Source of the DNA: Gemmatimonadota bacterium
GTDB lineage: Bacteria > Gemmatimonadota > Gemmatimonadetes > Gemmatimonadales > GWC2-71-9
DNA: 15,583 nucleotides
Assembly (NCBI GenBank): GCA_004357415.1
Contig: SMVY01000058.1
Location: forward strand, 1-15,583
Direction of reading: 5' to 3'
The stretch's first letter is position 1. Each line of letters opens with the position of its first letter. Under the pieces are notes generated by a model. That model worked only from the letters and a program-made list of their open reading frames with translations, was not told where the DNA came from and did no database searches. The position numbers were made by a program, and so were the translations under genes. Shown piece after piece: positions 1-7,444 of this stretch.

Positions 1-2
1 GC

Positions 3-767
3 GCCCACCGGCTGGCCCAGGCCGGTGTGGAGGTCTACACCGGGCTGCTGGCCCCGGAGGCTTGCCGGCAGAACGCCGGCTTCCTCCATCGGTTCCGCCA
101 CGCCGAACGGCCGTGGGTCGCGCTCAAACTGGCCACCAGCATCGATCACCGGATCGCCGACGGTAGCGGGAACGCAAAGTGGGTCTCCGGGCCCGAAGCC
201 CGTGAGTACATTCACGGTCTCCGCGCCGGGTTCGACGCCATCGCGGTCGGGGCCGGCACGGTCCGGGCCGACGACCCGCGGCTTACGGTCCGCGGTGCCA
301 CCCGGGCCCGTATCGCGCCGACCCGTGTCGTGTTCACCCGGTCGGGGAACATTCCCCGCAACGCGTCGGTGATCGCCACCGCGGGCGAGGTGCCCACTTG
401 GCTGGTATCCGTGGGACCGGGCCATCCCCCACCGCCGGAACCCGCCGGCAGCGGGGTCGCGGGTGTCACGCTGGTGCAGGCGCCAACCCTGGAACAGGCC
501 ATGGCGGAGCTGCGGTCGGCCGGGATCACCACCATGTTGGTCGAAGGCGGCGGCGGCCTGGCTGGGGCCCTGCTCGAGGCCGGTCTGGTAGACCGGTTCT
601 ATTGGGTGCAGAGTCCGCTGTGGTTGGGAACCGACGGCGTGCCCGCGACCCGGGCCCTGACCGGAGCGCCGCTGGCGGAGGCCGAGCGGTGGACGGTCAT
701 CGAACGGCGGAGCTTGGGCCAGGACACCCTTCTCGTCATGGATCGGAAACCATGTTTACCGGATTGA
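3..767 (+). CDS. ribD: Riboflavin biosynthesis protein RibD, 3' part (reductase domain)
   Basis: The gene runs in from the left edge; 254 codons are visible in the frame starting at base 3. RibD is normally an N-terminal deaminase fused to a C-terminal 5-amino-6-(5-phosphoribosylamino)uracil reductase, the second and third steps after GTP cyclohydrolase II. The first ~35 visible residues match the end of the deaminase domain, which sits before the RPWVALK junction. The rest is the reductase: K-LATSIDHRIADGSG, then WVSGPEAR, the DAIAVGAGTVRADDPRLTVR block, and a glycine-rich VEGGGGLAGALLEAG near the C-terminus. The zinc-deaminase motif (H[AC]E...PCxxxxxxPPC) lies outside the window, so I cannot check it. 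An ATG-looking or GTG codon at base 27 is internal. The 3' end overlaps ribE by 16 bases, consistent with translational coupling in a riboflavin operon. Confidence 0.93.
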   Translation, partial: AHRLAQAGVEVYTGLLAPEACRQNAGFLHRFRHAERPWVALKLATSIDHRIADGSGNAKWVSGPEAREYIHGLRAGFDAIAVGAGTVRADDPRLTVRGATRARIAPTRVVFTRSGNIPRNASVIATAGEVPTWLVSVGPGHPPPPEPAGSGVAGVTLVQAPTLEQAMAELRSAGITTMLVEGGGGLAGALLEAGLVDRFYWVQSPLWLGTDGVPATRALTGAPLAEAERWTVIERRSLGQDTLLVMDRKPCLPD

Positions 768-1363
768 TCAGCGCCGTGGGCACTGTGACCGCCGCCGACC
801 ACTCGGACGGCGGCCTGGAACTGGAGATCGAAGCACCCTACGTCGACGTCGCGGTGGGGGAGAGCATCGCGGTCGACGGGGCCTGCCTCACGGTGGTCCG
901 AGTGGCTGAGTCCTCGTTCGCAGTCCACGTGGTCACCACTTCGATCGACCGGACGTTCTTTGGGGCCACCCGCCCGGGGAGCCGGGTAAACCTGGAGCGT
1001 GCCTTGCGCCTGGGCGACCGGCTGGGCGGCCATATGGTCCAGGGCCATGTGGACGGGGTGGGCTCGGTGCTGGCGGTGACCCGGCGGGACGACGCCTTGC
1101 TCATCGACTTGAGCGTGCCCGATGATATCGCCCGGATCTCCATCCCGCTGGGCTCGATAGCGGTAAACGGGGTGAGCCTGACCGTGAACGCCATCCCCGG
1201 TCCGGGTGTCGTCCAGATCTCGTTGATCCCGATTACTTTAGACGAGACGACCCTGGGATCACTGACGGTCGGGGACCCGGTCCACTTGGAGGGCGACGTC
1301 ATCGGCAAGTACGTGGCCGCCCTGGTACGGCCGTGGACCGGCGATTCCGCGGGCGGCGAGTGA
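752..1363 (+). CDS. ribE: Riboflavin synthase, alpha subunit
   Basis: A 203-residue protein opening with the family's typical MFTGLI. It dismutates two 6,7-dimethyl-8-ribityllumazine molecules into riboflavin and 5-amino-6-ribitylaminouracil, in the cytosol, normally as a trimer. Two tandem lumazine-binding domains are visible, roughly residues 1-90 and 91-195. The first carries ESIAVDGACLTVV with the conserved Cys45; the second opens near GGHMVQGHVDG and carries SIAVNGVSLTV. The conserved aspartate near the C-terminus is present in EGDVIGKY. ATG 752 was chosen because it gives the canonical N-terminus, although the frame stays open upstream to base 398; that extra sequence is the ribD gene read in another frame. 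It overlaps ribD by 16 bases. Length is usual for the family (~200-215). Confidence 0.96.
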   Translation: MFTGLISAVGTVTAADHSDGGLELEIEAPYVDVAVGESIAVDGACLTVVRVAESSFAVHVVTTSIDRTFFGATRPGSRVNLERALRLGDRLGGHMVQGHVDGVGSVLAVTRRDDALLIDLSVPDDIARISIPLGSIAVNGVSLTVNAIPGPGVVQISLIPITLDETTLGSLTVGDPVHLEGDVIGKYVAALVRPWTGDSAGGE

Positions 1364-1401
1364 ACTGGCACGACCCTGATGGCCCGGCAGCGGGGCCAGA
1401 G

Positions 1402-2613
1402 ATGATTATGGAATCCGGCACTATCAAGCAGGCCATAGAAGATCTGCGTAGCGGCAAGATCGTCATCATCGCGGACGACGAAGACCGCGAAAACGAAGGC
1501 GACTTGGTGTGTGCCGCGGAACTGGTCACGCCGGAGATGATCAATTTCATGACCCTTCAGGGTCGGGGATTGATCTGCCTGGCGTTGGAAGGCGCCCGGT
1601 GCGACGAGTTGGGCCTACCGCAGATGGCGGAACGCAACACCGAGGCCCTGGCCACGGCCTTCACCGTGAGCGTCGACGCCGAGCGGCGGTTCGGGGTAAC
1701 CACGGGCATCTCGGCCGCCGACCGGGCGGCCACCATCCACGTGGCTATGAACCCCAGCACCCGCCCCGAGGATCTGCGCCGGCCGGGCCACGTGTTCCCG
1801 CTGCGGGCCCGGCCGGGTGGGGTGTTGCAGCGCGTGGGCCAGACCGAGGCCAGTGTGGATCTGGCGCGGCTGGCCGGGTTGCGGCCGGCTGGGGTCATCT
1901 GTGAGATCCTCAACCCAGACGGTACCATGGCTCGCCGGCCTGAGTTGGAGGTGTTCGCCGGGGAGCACGGGCTGACCATGGTGACGGTGGCCCAACTGGT
2001 GGCTTATCGGCTGCAGACGGAACGTCTCGTTCGCCGGGTGGCGGAGGCGCGGCTGCCGACGCCGTACGGCGAGTTTACCATCGTGGCCTACGCCAACGAA
2101 GTTGACGACGCCGAGCACATTGCCATGGTGTGCGGCGATATCGACGGACGGGAGGACGTCCTCGTCCGCATGCACTCCAAGTGTTTGACCGGGGACGTGT
2201 TCGGCTCGGCGCGATGTGACTGCGGTCCCCAATTGCATGAGGCCATGCGGCTGATCGCCAGTGAGGGATATGGGGCCATCGTCTACCTCGACCAGGAAGG
2301 CCGTGGTATTGGCCTGCTGAACAAACTGCGCGCCTACGAATTGCAGGATGGTGGCGCCGACACGGTCCAGGCCAATAAGAAACTGGGATTCGGGGCGGAC
2401 CTGCGAAACTACGGCATCGGAGCCCAGATCCTGCGGGATCTCGGATTGTCCTCCATTCGCGTCATGACCAACAACCCGCGCAAGCTGGTGGGGATCGAAG
2501 GATACGGACTGCGCATCGTCGAACGTGTCCCACTCATCATCGAACCCACCGACGAGAATCGCGACTACCTTGCCACCAAGCGCGATCAGCTCGGACACAT
2601 CATAGGTCACTAG
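1402..2613 (+). CDS. ribBA: Bifunctional 3,4-dihydroxy-2-butanone 4-phosphate synthase / GTP cyclohydrolase II
   Basis: A 403-residue fusion making both riboflavin precursors: RibB turns ribulose 5-phosphate into dihydroxybutanone phosphate plus formate, and RibA opens GTP. The RibB domain (about 1-200) has the acidic loop DDEDRENEGD at 25-34, PGHVFPLRA and CEILN. Where most RibB proteins read GHTEA, this one has GQTEA with Gln147. The RibA domain (about 205-400) has a complete zinc site, Cys261, Cys272 and Cys274, followed by QEGRGIGLLNK, LRAYELQD and TNNPRK. The residue before QEGRG, often Arg, is Asp297. The start is ATG 1402 or ATG 1408, two codons apart, with GGGG a few bases upstream. 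The frame extends to GTG 1333 inside ribE, but the extra residues do not resemble the family. It follows ribE after 38 bases. Confidence 0.95.
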   Translation: MIMESGTIKQAIEDLRSGKIVIIADDEDRENEGDLVCAAELVTPEMINFMTLQGRGLICLALEGARCDELGLPQMAERNTEALATAFTVSVDAERRFGVTTGISAADRAATIHVAMNPSTRPEDLRRPGHVFPLRARPGGVLQRVGQTEASVDLARLAGLRPAGVICEILNPDGTMARRPELEVFAGEHGLTMVTVAQLVAYRLQTERLVRRVAEARLPTPYGEFTIVAYANEVDDAEHIAMVCGDIDGREDVLVRMHSKCLTGDVFGSARCDCGPQLHEAMRLIASEGYGAIVYLDQEGRGIGLLNKLRAYELQDGGADTVQANKKLGFGADLRNYGIGAQILRDLGLSSIRVMTNNPRKLVGIEGYGLRIVERVPLIIEPTDENRDYLATKRDQLGHIIGH

Positions 2614-2618
2614 TCGCC

Positions 2619-3092
2619 ATGCCAGAAATTAGTGGACGGCTTCGCTCAGTCGGGCGGGTCGGCATCGTCGTGAGCCGATACAATCAGGTCATTACCGCCA
2701 AGCTGCTCGACGGGGCCCGACGCTGTGCCCACGACGCGGGCATCCCCGACGACCAGATCGACATCCTGTGGACCGCCGGCACCTTCGAGCTGTCCTGCGC
2801 CTGTGCCGCCGCGGCCGACACCGGCCGCTACGCCTGCCTCGTGGCCCTCGGTGCGGTCATTCGCGGTGAAACGCCACACTTCGAGTATGTGGCGAGCGGC
2901 GTGACTCAGGGACTTACCGCCGTTGCGGTTCAATCGAAGATCCCCGTCGGCTTCGGCGTCCTGACCGTCGATTCCCTCCCGCAGGCGACGGCCCGCGCAG
3001 GCGGCGCCGCCGGCAACAAGGGGTACGAGGCGGCGGAATCCGCCATCCGGCTGGCGGACGCGCTGAGCACCCTTCGCTCGCTCGATGCTTAG
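2619..3092 (+). CDS. ribH: 6,7-dimethyl-8-ribityllumazine synthase
   Basis: A 157-residue protein, the usual size. It condenses 5-amino-6-ribitylaminouracil with dihydroxybutanone phosphate to give the lumazine that RibE uses, typically as a 60-mer or pentamer. Visible family motifs are VVSRYNQVIT near residues 18-27 and WTAGTFEL. The active-site block GAVIRGETPHFEYV follows, with catalytic His87, and the phosphate-binding stretch GNKGYEAA lies near the C-terminus. It starts five bases after the ribBA stop codon and overlaps nusB by eight bases. No strong Shine-Dalgarno sequence is visible, so translation is probably coupled to ribBA. Confidence 0.96.
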   Translation: MPEISGRLRSVGRVGIVVSRYNQVITAKLLDGARRCAHDAGIPDDQIDILWTAGTFELSCACAAAADTGRYACLVALGAVIRGETPHFEYVASGVTQGLTAVAVQSKIPVGFGVLTVDSLPQATARAGGAAGNKGYEAAESAIRLADALSTLRSLDA

Positions 3093-3519
3093 ACCGGAGT
3101 CCAAGACGAGGGCCCGGGCGTTGCAGTTGCTGTGCGCCTGGGAACTGCAGGATCGGGCACCGTTGGCGGACGTCGCCAGCCGCACCGTGCGGCTATGCCG
3201 CCGCGGCGGACCGCAAATGCTCGAGCACGCCGAGGGCCTGGCCGGGGCCGTGGTGCAAGACGTCGGCGCGCTCGACGGCCTCGCCGCCGACGCCAGCGAG
3301 AACTGGCGGCTGGACCGGCTGGGCGTCGTCGAACGCAACATCCTCCGGATCGCCATTCGCGAACTCACCGACGAGACGGTGATGCCCGACCCGACCAAAT
3401 CGGCCAAGGTCATCATCGATGAAGCCGTTCAGCTGGCGCACTGGTTCGGCCCGGTCAAGTCCCCTGGATTCGTCAACGGCGTGCTTGACCGGGTCGCGCG
3501 TTCACTGGGCCGGCTGTGA
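3085..3519 (+). CDS. nusB: Transcription antitermination factor NusB
   Basis: A 144-residue all-helical protein matching NusB, which binds boxA RNA with NusE (ribosomal protein S10) in rRNA antitermination. The N-terminal SKTRARALQLLCAWEL is the usual opening (Arg-rich helix 1). The middle carries ENWRLDRLGVVERNILRIAIREL, and the C-terminal half has KVIIDEAVQLAHWFG and SPGFVNGVLDRV, the family's most conserved segment. It overlaps ribH by eight bases at its start and the glycosyltransferase start by four bases (GTGA) at its end. The ribH-nusB pairing is widespread in bacteria. Nothing looks damaged. Confidence 0.94.
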   Translation: MLRPESKTRARALQLLCAWELQDRAPLADVASRTVRLCRRGGPQMLEHAEGLAGAVVQDVGALDGLAADASENWRLDRLGVVERNILRIAIRELTDETVMPDPTKSAKVIIDEAVQLAHWFGPVKSPGFVNGVLDRVARSLGRL

Positions 3520-4628
3520 ACATTCTCGCCGTCAACTGGCTCGACATCGACAACCCGCAGGCGGGCGGCGCCGAGATCCACTTCTTCGAACTGTTCGAGC
3601 GGTTGGCCGAACGCGGTCATCGTGTACGGCTGCTGGCCTCCGGTTGGGAGGGGTGTAACGAGCGGGCTACCGTCAGGGGCATCGACGTGCACCGGGTCGG
3701 CCGGCGGCATTCCTTCGCCCTACGGGCGCGGCGTTCGTTCCGTGGCTTGCTGCGGGCCGACCCGCCCGATATCGTGATCGAAGACATCAACAAACTGCCG
3801 TTGTATCTGACGACGCTGTGCCACACTCCATTCTGTGCCATCGTGCCACACCTGTTCGGGGCCACTGCCTTCAGGGAAGCCTCCTGGCCGGCCGCCACCG
3901 TCGTGTGGCTGGCGGAACGCCCCATCCCCTGGGTATACCGGCGGGCGGGTTTCCACGCCATCAGCGAGAGCACCCGCGACGACCTGGTGGCACGCGGAGT
4001 GCCATGGGATCACATTCGGGTCATTCATCCGGGCGTGGCCCCGGTGACCAGCGCTCCCCCACCGGTGCCGGCCTCCCCGGCGGCTCCGCCGTTCTTCTTG
4101 TTCGTAGGGCGGCTGAAGCGTTATAAAGGGGTGGATGTGGCCCTCCGGGCCCTGGTCATCGCCCGGCGGGAGATACCCAAACTCACCCTGCGGATCGCCG
4201 GGAGCGGCGACGACTTGGACCGACTGAAGGGACTGGCCCGGCAATGGGACATCGAGGAGGCTGTCCGGTTTCTTGGGTATGTTCCAGAAGAGGAGAAGGT
4301 GGCGCTGTTTCGCGGGGCGGTCGCCAATGTGTTTGCTTCGCCGAAGGAAGGCTGGGGGATGACCATCGTCGAAGCGGCTGCCTGCGGTACGCCCTCGATT
4401 GCCTCCGACAGCCCGGGTCTGCGCGATTCCGTGCGTCACGGCGAGACCGGATTCCTGGTGCCGCACGGAGACGCGGGTACGCTGGCCGGGCGGATGATCG
4501 CACTGGTGCGGGACGAGGGCCTGCGGGCCCGGTTGGGCCGTGGGGCTGCGGCGTTCGCGTCATCACTCACGTGGGACGGTGCCGCGGATCGCACCGAGCA
4601 GCACCTGGAAGACATAATTCGTGGATGA
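3516..4628 (+). CDS. Glycosyltransferase family 4 protein
   Basis: A 370-residue GT-B fold glycosyltransferase that transfers a sugar from a nucleotide donor; acceptor and pathway cannot be read from sequence. The N-terminal acceptor domain has the glycine-rich AGGAEIHFFEL at residues 16-26. The C-terminal donor domain starts near residue 190 with FLFVGRLKRYKGVD, then has RIAGSGDD, and carries the retaining GT4 EX7E motif (Glu278 to Glu286 in KEGWGMTIVEAAACGTP), followed by GLRDSVRHGETGFLVP. There are no clear membrane segments. The start is GTG 3516 inside the nusB stop (GTGA overlap), giving a natural Rossmann-like beginning NILAVNWLD. Its position inside a riboflavin/nusB operon suggests co-transcription rather than a shared function. 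A role in cell-envelope glycan or glycolipid synthesis is an inference. Confidence 0.85.
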   Translation: MNILAVNWLDIDNPQAGGAEIHFFELFERLAERGHRVRLLASGWEGCNERATVRGIDVHRVGRRHSFALRARRSFRGLLRADPPDIVIEDINKLPLYLTTLCHTPFCAIVPHLFGATAFREASWPAATVVWLAERPIPWVYRRAGFHAISESTRDDLVARGVPWDHIRVIHPGVAPVTSAPPPVPASPAAPPFFLFVGRLKRYKGVDVALRALVIARREIPKLTLRIAGSGDDLDRLKGLARQWDIEEAVRFLGYVPEEEKVALFRGAVANVFASPKEGWGMTIVEAAACGTPSIASDSPGLRDSVRHGETGFLVPHGDAGTLAGRMIALVRDEGLRARLGRGAAAFASSLTWDGAADRTEQHLEDIIRG

Positions 4629-4633
4629 TACCT

Positions 4634-4639
4634 GGAGAG
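4634..4639 (+). promoter_or_regulatory. Shine-Dalgarno sequence of hpf
   Basis: GGAGAG lies five bases before ATG 4645. This decides the hpf start in favour of ATG 4645 over GTG 4621, which has no such site and would add eight non-conserved residues. Confidence 0.7.
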
Positions 4640-4644
4640 ACAAC

Positions 4645-4959
4645 ATGGAAACGACCATCACCGCCCGTCATTTCGAAATCAGCGACGGTCTGCGCCAACG
4701 TGCCGATACCATCATGGCCCGGCTCGAAAGTGCAGCGCCCCGCCCGGTGTCGAACCACCTCGTGTTCGATGTCCAGGGGTCGACCCCGAGTGCTGAGATT
4801 CGCCTGCATCTGTCGCAGGGGGAGGTGATGGTGGCGACCGGCGAGGGCCCGGATCACCGGACCGCGCTGGACCGGGCGGAGGCCAAACTGAGAAGCCAAC
4901 TACGCAAAGCCGTCGAGCGGCCGCGCCGGGTCAGAAAACCCGCACCGGATCAAGTGTGA
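4645..4959 (+). CDS. hpf: Ribosome hibernation promoting factor, short form (HPF/RaiA family)
   Basis: A 104-residue protein of the HPF/YfiA family, which binds the 30S decoding centre in stationary phase and promotes inactive 70S or 100S ribosomes. The sequence shows METTITARHFEISDGLRQRADTI, then LVFDVQGS, and the alternating strand EIRLHLSQGEVMVATGEGPDHRTALDRAEAKLRSQLRK, typical of the beta-alpha-beta-beta-beta-alpha fold. The tail is basic and short (RPRRVRKPAPDQV). It lacks the C-terminal dimerisation domain of long HPF, so it is a short form like the E. coli protein. It stands 16 bases after the glycosyltransferase gene. Its last codons overlap the hprK start by four bases (GTGA), repeating the hpf-hprK pairing known from proteobacterial rpoN/PTS clusters. 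Confidence 0.9.
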   Translation: METTITARHFEISDGLRQRADTIMARLESAAPRPVSNHLVFDVQGSTPSAEIRLHLSQGEVMVATGEGPDHRTALDRAEAKLRSQLRKAVERPRRVRKPAPDQV

Positions 4960-5921
4960 CGCTCTGCTTTCGGGATCTTCTCGAGCGACCGGGCGACCCG
5001 CTCCAGTTGGAAGTCCTCACCGGCGACCTGGGACTGGACCAGCCGATCCCGGACGACGAGGTGGCCAGCCCCGGGTTGGCGCTTGCTGGGTTCGCCAGTC
5101 GATTTTCTCCCCGTCGCCTGCACGTGTTGGGCGAGACCGAAATCACCTACCTCGACTCGCTCGACCCGGACGAACGCCTGACTCGGCTGGAAGCGTTCTT
5201 TGCCTTCGATCTGTCGTGCCTGTTCGTCACCAAGGCTCAAACGGTGCCGGACGAACTCATTGCACTCGCCAAGGAACGACACGTCCCCGTCTTCCGGACC
5301 GCGCTCAAGACGGCCGAGTTCTATCGCCGGATCAAACCAATCGTGGAGGAGGCGTTCGCGCCCCGGACCACCGTCCACGGATCCATGGCCGATGTGTACG
5401 GCGTGGGGTTGTTGTTCATGGGTACATCGGGCATCGGCAAGAGCGAGTGCGTGCTCGACCTGGTGGAGCGGGGTCATCGCCTCGTGGCCGACGACGTGGT
5501 GATGATCACCCGCCGCGGCAACGACATATTGATAGCGCAAGGCCACGAACTGGCCCGACACCACATGGAGATCCGCGGCATCGGCCTGGTTGATATCCCG
5601 ACGTTGTTCGGCGTGCGCGCGGTGCGGCAACAGAAGCGCATCGAAGTCGTGGTGCAGTTGGAGCCGTGGGACACCGCCCGCGAGATGGACCGCACCGGAT
5701 TGTCGCGGGAGGAGACCACCATTCTCGACGTGACGCTGCCCAAGGTGATCGTGCCGCTGAACCCGGGGAAGAACCTGACGGTCCTTTCCGAGGTCGTCGC
5801 CATGATGCACTTGTTGCGATTCTCCGGGGTCGACGTGGCCGCGGCGTTCAACGAACGGCTCATCCGGCGACTACAAGACAAGCGCGGTATCCAGGAGTAT
5901 CTCCAGGAAGACTATGAGTAG
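4956..5921 (+). CDS. hprK: HPr kinase/phosphorylase
   Basis: A 321-residue bifunctional enzyme that phosphorylates HPr on Ser46 using ATP or pyrophosphate and also removes that phosphate. The N-terminal domain (about 1-130) has the LHVLGETEITYLDSL segment. The catalytic domain has His141 in TTVHGSMADVYGVG, a Walker A loop GTSGIGKS at 156-163, and the Asp179-Asp180 pair in VADDVV. The signature MEIRGIGLVDIPTLFG starts at Met204, followed by VVQLEPWD. All expected catalytic features are present, and length is normal (310-325). GTG 4956 overlaps the hpf stop. The target serine is intact in the HPr encoded 2.2 kb downstream, so the pair should work together. In many proteobacterial clusters rapZ follows hprK; here the EIIA gene follows directly, overlapping by eight bases. 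Confidence 0.96.
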   Translation: MTLCFRDLLERPGDPLQLEVLTGDLGLDQPIPDDEVASPGLALAGFASRFSPRRLHVLGETEITYLDSLDPDERLTRLEAFFAFDLSCLFVTKAQTVPDELIALAKERHVPVFRTALKTAEFYRRIKPIVEEAFAPRTTVHGSMADVYGVGLLFMGTSGIGKSECVLDLVERGHRLVADDVVMITRRGNDILIAQGHELARHHMEIRGIGLVDIPTLFGVRAVRQQKRIEVVVQLEPWDTAREMDRTGLSREETTILDVTLPKVIVPLNPGKNLTVLSEVVAMMHLLRFSGVDVAAAFNERLIRRLQDKRGIQEYLQEDYE

Positions 5922-6288
5922 CGGCGTGCGCGGAGTGATCGTGTGCCACGCCGGGCTGGCCGCATCGTTGGTCGAGGCCGTGAACCAGATCTCGGGCCTC
6001 GGTGACGTACTGGTACCCGTGTCCAACGAGGGGTGCGACCGGGACCTGTTGCGGGACCGAATCGCCGAGGCGCTCGGGCCCGACCCGGCGGTGGTATTCG
6101 TGGACCTTCCGACGGGATCGTGCATGATGGCGGCGCTGCGGGAACTCAAGGGGGCTCACGACGCCAGCATCGTGACCGGGGTCAATCTTCCCATGCTGCT
6201 AGAGTTCGTGTTTCACCGGGATGGTACGCCGGACGAGGCGGCCGGACGGGCTAGGGCCGCCGGAACCGAGGCCATTCGGGTCTCCTGA
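5914..6288 (+). CDS. PTS EIIA component, mannose/fructose/sorbose family
   Basis: A 124-residue cytosolic EIIA domain of the mannose family, which takes phosphate from HPr and passes it to EIIB. The probable phospho-histidine is His12 in VIVCHAGLAASLVEAV. The second conserved site is Asp64 in FVDLPTGS, followed by MMAALREL and TGVNLPMLLEFVF, matching the typical end of the domain. In most relatives the histidine is followed by Gly; here it is Ala13. The domain is free-standing rather than fused to EIIB as in E. coli ManX. It starts at ATG 5914, overlaps hprK by eight bases, and ends sharing one base with the EIIB start (TGATG). Confidence 0.9.
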   Translation: MSSGVRGVIVCHAGLAASLVEAVNQISGLGDVLVPVSNEGCDRDLLRDRIAEALGPDPAVVFVDLPTGSCMMAALRELKGAHDASIVTGVNLPMLLEFVFHRDGTPDEAAGRARAAGTEAIRVS

Positions 6289-6764
6289 TGGCGGTGGCAC
6301 TCTACCGGATCGACGATCGCCTGATCCACGGACAGGTGGTGATCAGCTGGGGACAGTTCCTCGGCGTCCGGCTGGTAATCCTGGTGGATGACGGCGTCAT
6401 GGAAGCGCAGTGGGAGCAGGATCTCTATCGCACAGCCATGCCGCCGGGGATGGATGTCATCTTCGCCGGGACCGAGGACGCCTGTAGCAAACTTCCGGCA
6501 TGGGAGGCCGATCCCAGACGGGCCGTGGTGCTGACAGGCGACGTGCCCACCATGGCCGAGTTGGCTCGACACAACCCGACGCTGGTGAAAGAGGTGAACC
6601 TCGGGGGTATCCATCACCGCCCCGGCCGAACGAAGCGGCTGCCGTACCTGTACCTGACCGAGGACGAATTGAGCCAGCTGCAATCGCTCCAGAAGAGTGG
6701 CGTCCGGGTGGTGGCCCAGGATGTCCCTTCGGCGGGCCGAAAAGACTTGAAGGCTCTGGCGTGA
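6288..6764 (+). CDS. PTS EIIB component, mannose/fructose/sorbose family
   Basis: A 158-residue cytosolic EIIB, the usual size. The hallmark RIDDRLIHGQVVISW is at residues 7-21 with phospho-accepting His14. It is followed by ILVDDGVM, the middle block VVLTGDVPTMAEL, and VNLGGIHHRPGRTKRLPYLYLTEDEL, all characteristic of the family. It should receive phosphate from EIIA and transfer it to the incoming sugar at the IIC/IID channel. The start ATG 6288 shares its A with the EIIA stop codon, and its own stop overlaps the EIIC start as GTGA. Confidence 0.94.
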   Translation: MAVALYRIDDRLIHGQVVISWGQFLGVRLVILVDDGVMEAQWEQDLYRTAMPPGMDVIFAGTEDACSKLPAWEADPRRAVVLTGDVPTMAELARHNPTLVKEVNLGGIHHRPGRTKRLPYLYLTEDELSQLQSLQKSGVRVVAQDVPSAGRKDLKALA

Positions 6765-7444
6765 TCGACATGCCCGTTGAGGTGGTGGTCGCGTTGCTCG
6801 GCTGGGGTACCTTGGTGGGCCTCGACCTCGTGAGCCTCCCGCAGATCATGATCTCCCGTCCGATCGTGGTTGGAGCCGTTGCCGGATGGTTGTCGGGCGA
6901 CCCGGCCACGGGCGTGACGGTCGGGGTCATCATGGAGTTGTTCGCCTTGGAGTCGGTGGCCATCGGTGCCGCCCGATACCCCGACTATGGTGCCGCTACC
7001 GTGGGTGCCGTGGTGGCGAGCACCGGCATCGAGGGTCACGGGCTCACCGGGATCGCCGTGGTGCTCGGCTTGGTCCTGGCCAGCGTCGGTGGCTGGACCC
7101 TCAACCGGCTGCGGCACGCCAACGCCACCGCGGTACGCCGCCGGGAGGCATCGTTGCGTGCCGGCGATCCCTTGGCGGTGGAGGCCCTACAGTATGGCGG
7201 CCTGTTGCGGGATGTGGCCCGCAGTGTGACTCTCTCCGTCGTGGCCATCCTATCCGGAGTCGCCGTGCGCACCGCGCCCGCGCTACCGGATTGGGCCGCG
7301 AGTGGGCTGTTGATGGTGGTGATCGGGGGAGGACTCGCCGGTGCCGCATCGGGAGCCATCCGAAGCGCTGGTCGGGGTCGCCGGCTCAGGTGGCTGGGTG
7401 TCGGAGCGCTGCTGGGGGTCCTCCTGCTGGTGCTCAGGTCATGA
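6761..7444 (+). CDS. PTS EIIC component, mannose/fructose/sorbose family
   Basis: A 227-residue polytopic inner-membrane protein, the sugar-translocating subunit paired with EIID. Hydrophobic segments appear near residues 7-25, 33-45, 52-70, 77-110, 155-172 and 180-200, with a last one at 211-225. Family motifs are LDLVSLPQIMISRPIVVG and GDPATGVTVGVIMELFALE; Glu59 in the latter lies in the segment that lines the sugar site in the family. It is shorter than E. coli ManY (~266), mainly at the C-terminal half. The start is taken as GTG 6761, which overlaps the EIIB stop in a GTGA; ATG 6770, three codons in, is equally possible. The frame continues open upstream to base 6500, but that is the EIIB gene in another frame. 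Confidence 0.88.
   Translation: MIDMPVEVVVALLGWGTLVGLDLVSLPQIMISRPIVVGAVAGWLSGDPATGVTVGVIMELFALESVAIGAARYPDYGAATVGAVVASTGIEGHGLTGIAVVLGLVLASVGGWTLNRLRHANATAVRRREASLRAGDPLAVEALQYGGLLRDVARSVTLSVVAILSGVAVRTAPALPDWAASGLLMVVIGGGLAGAASGAIRSAGRGRRLRWLGVGALLGVLLLVLRS

Noticed and set aside
1615..2610. A 331-codon open frame on the - strand opposite ribBA
   Set aside because: It is the complement of a fully conserved RibBA; high GC leaves the opposite strand open.
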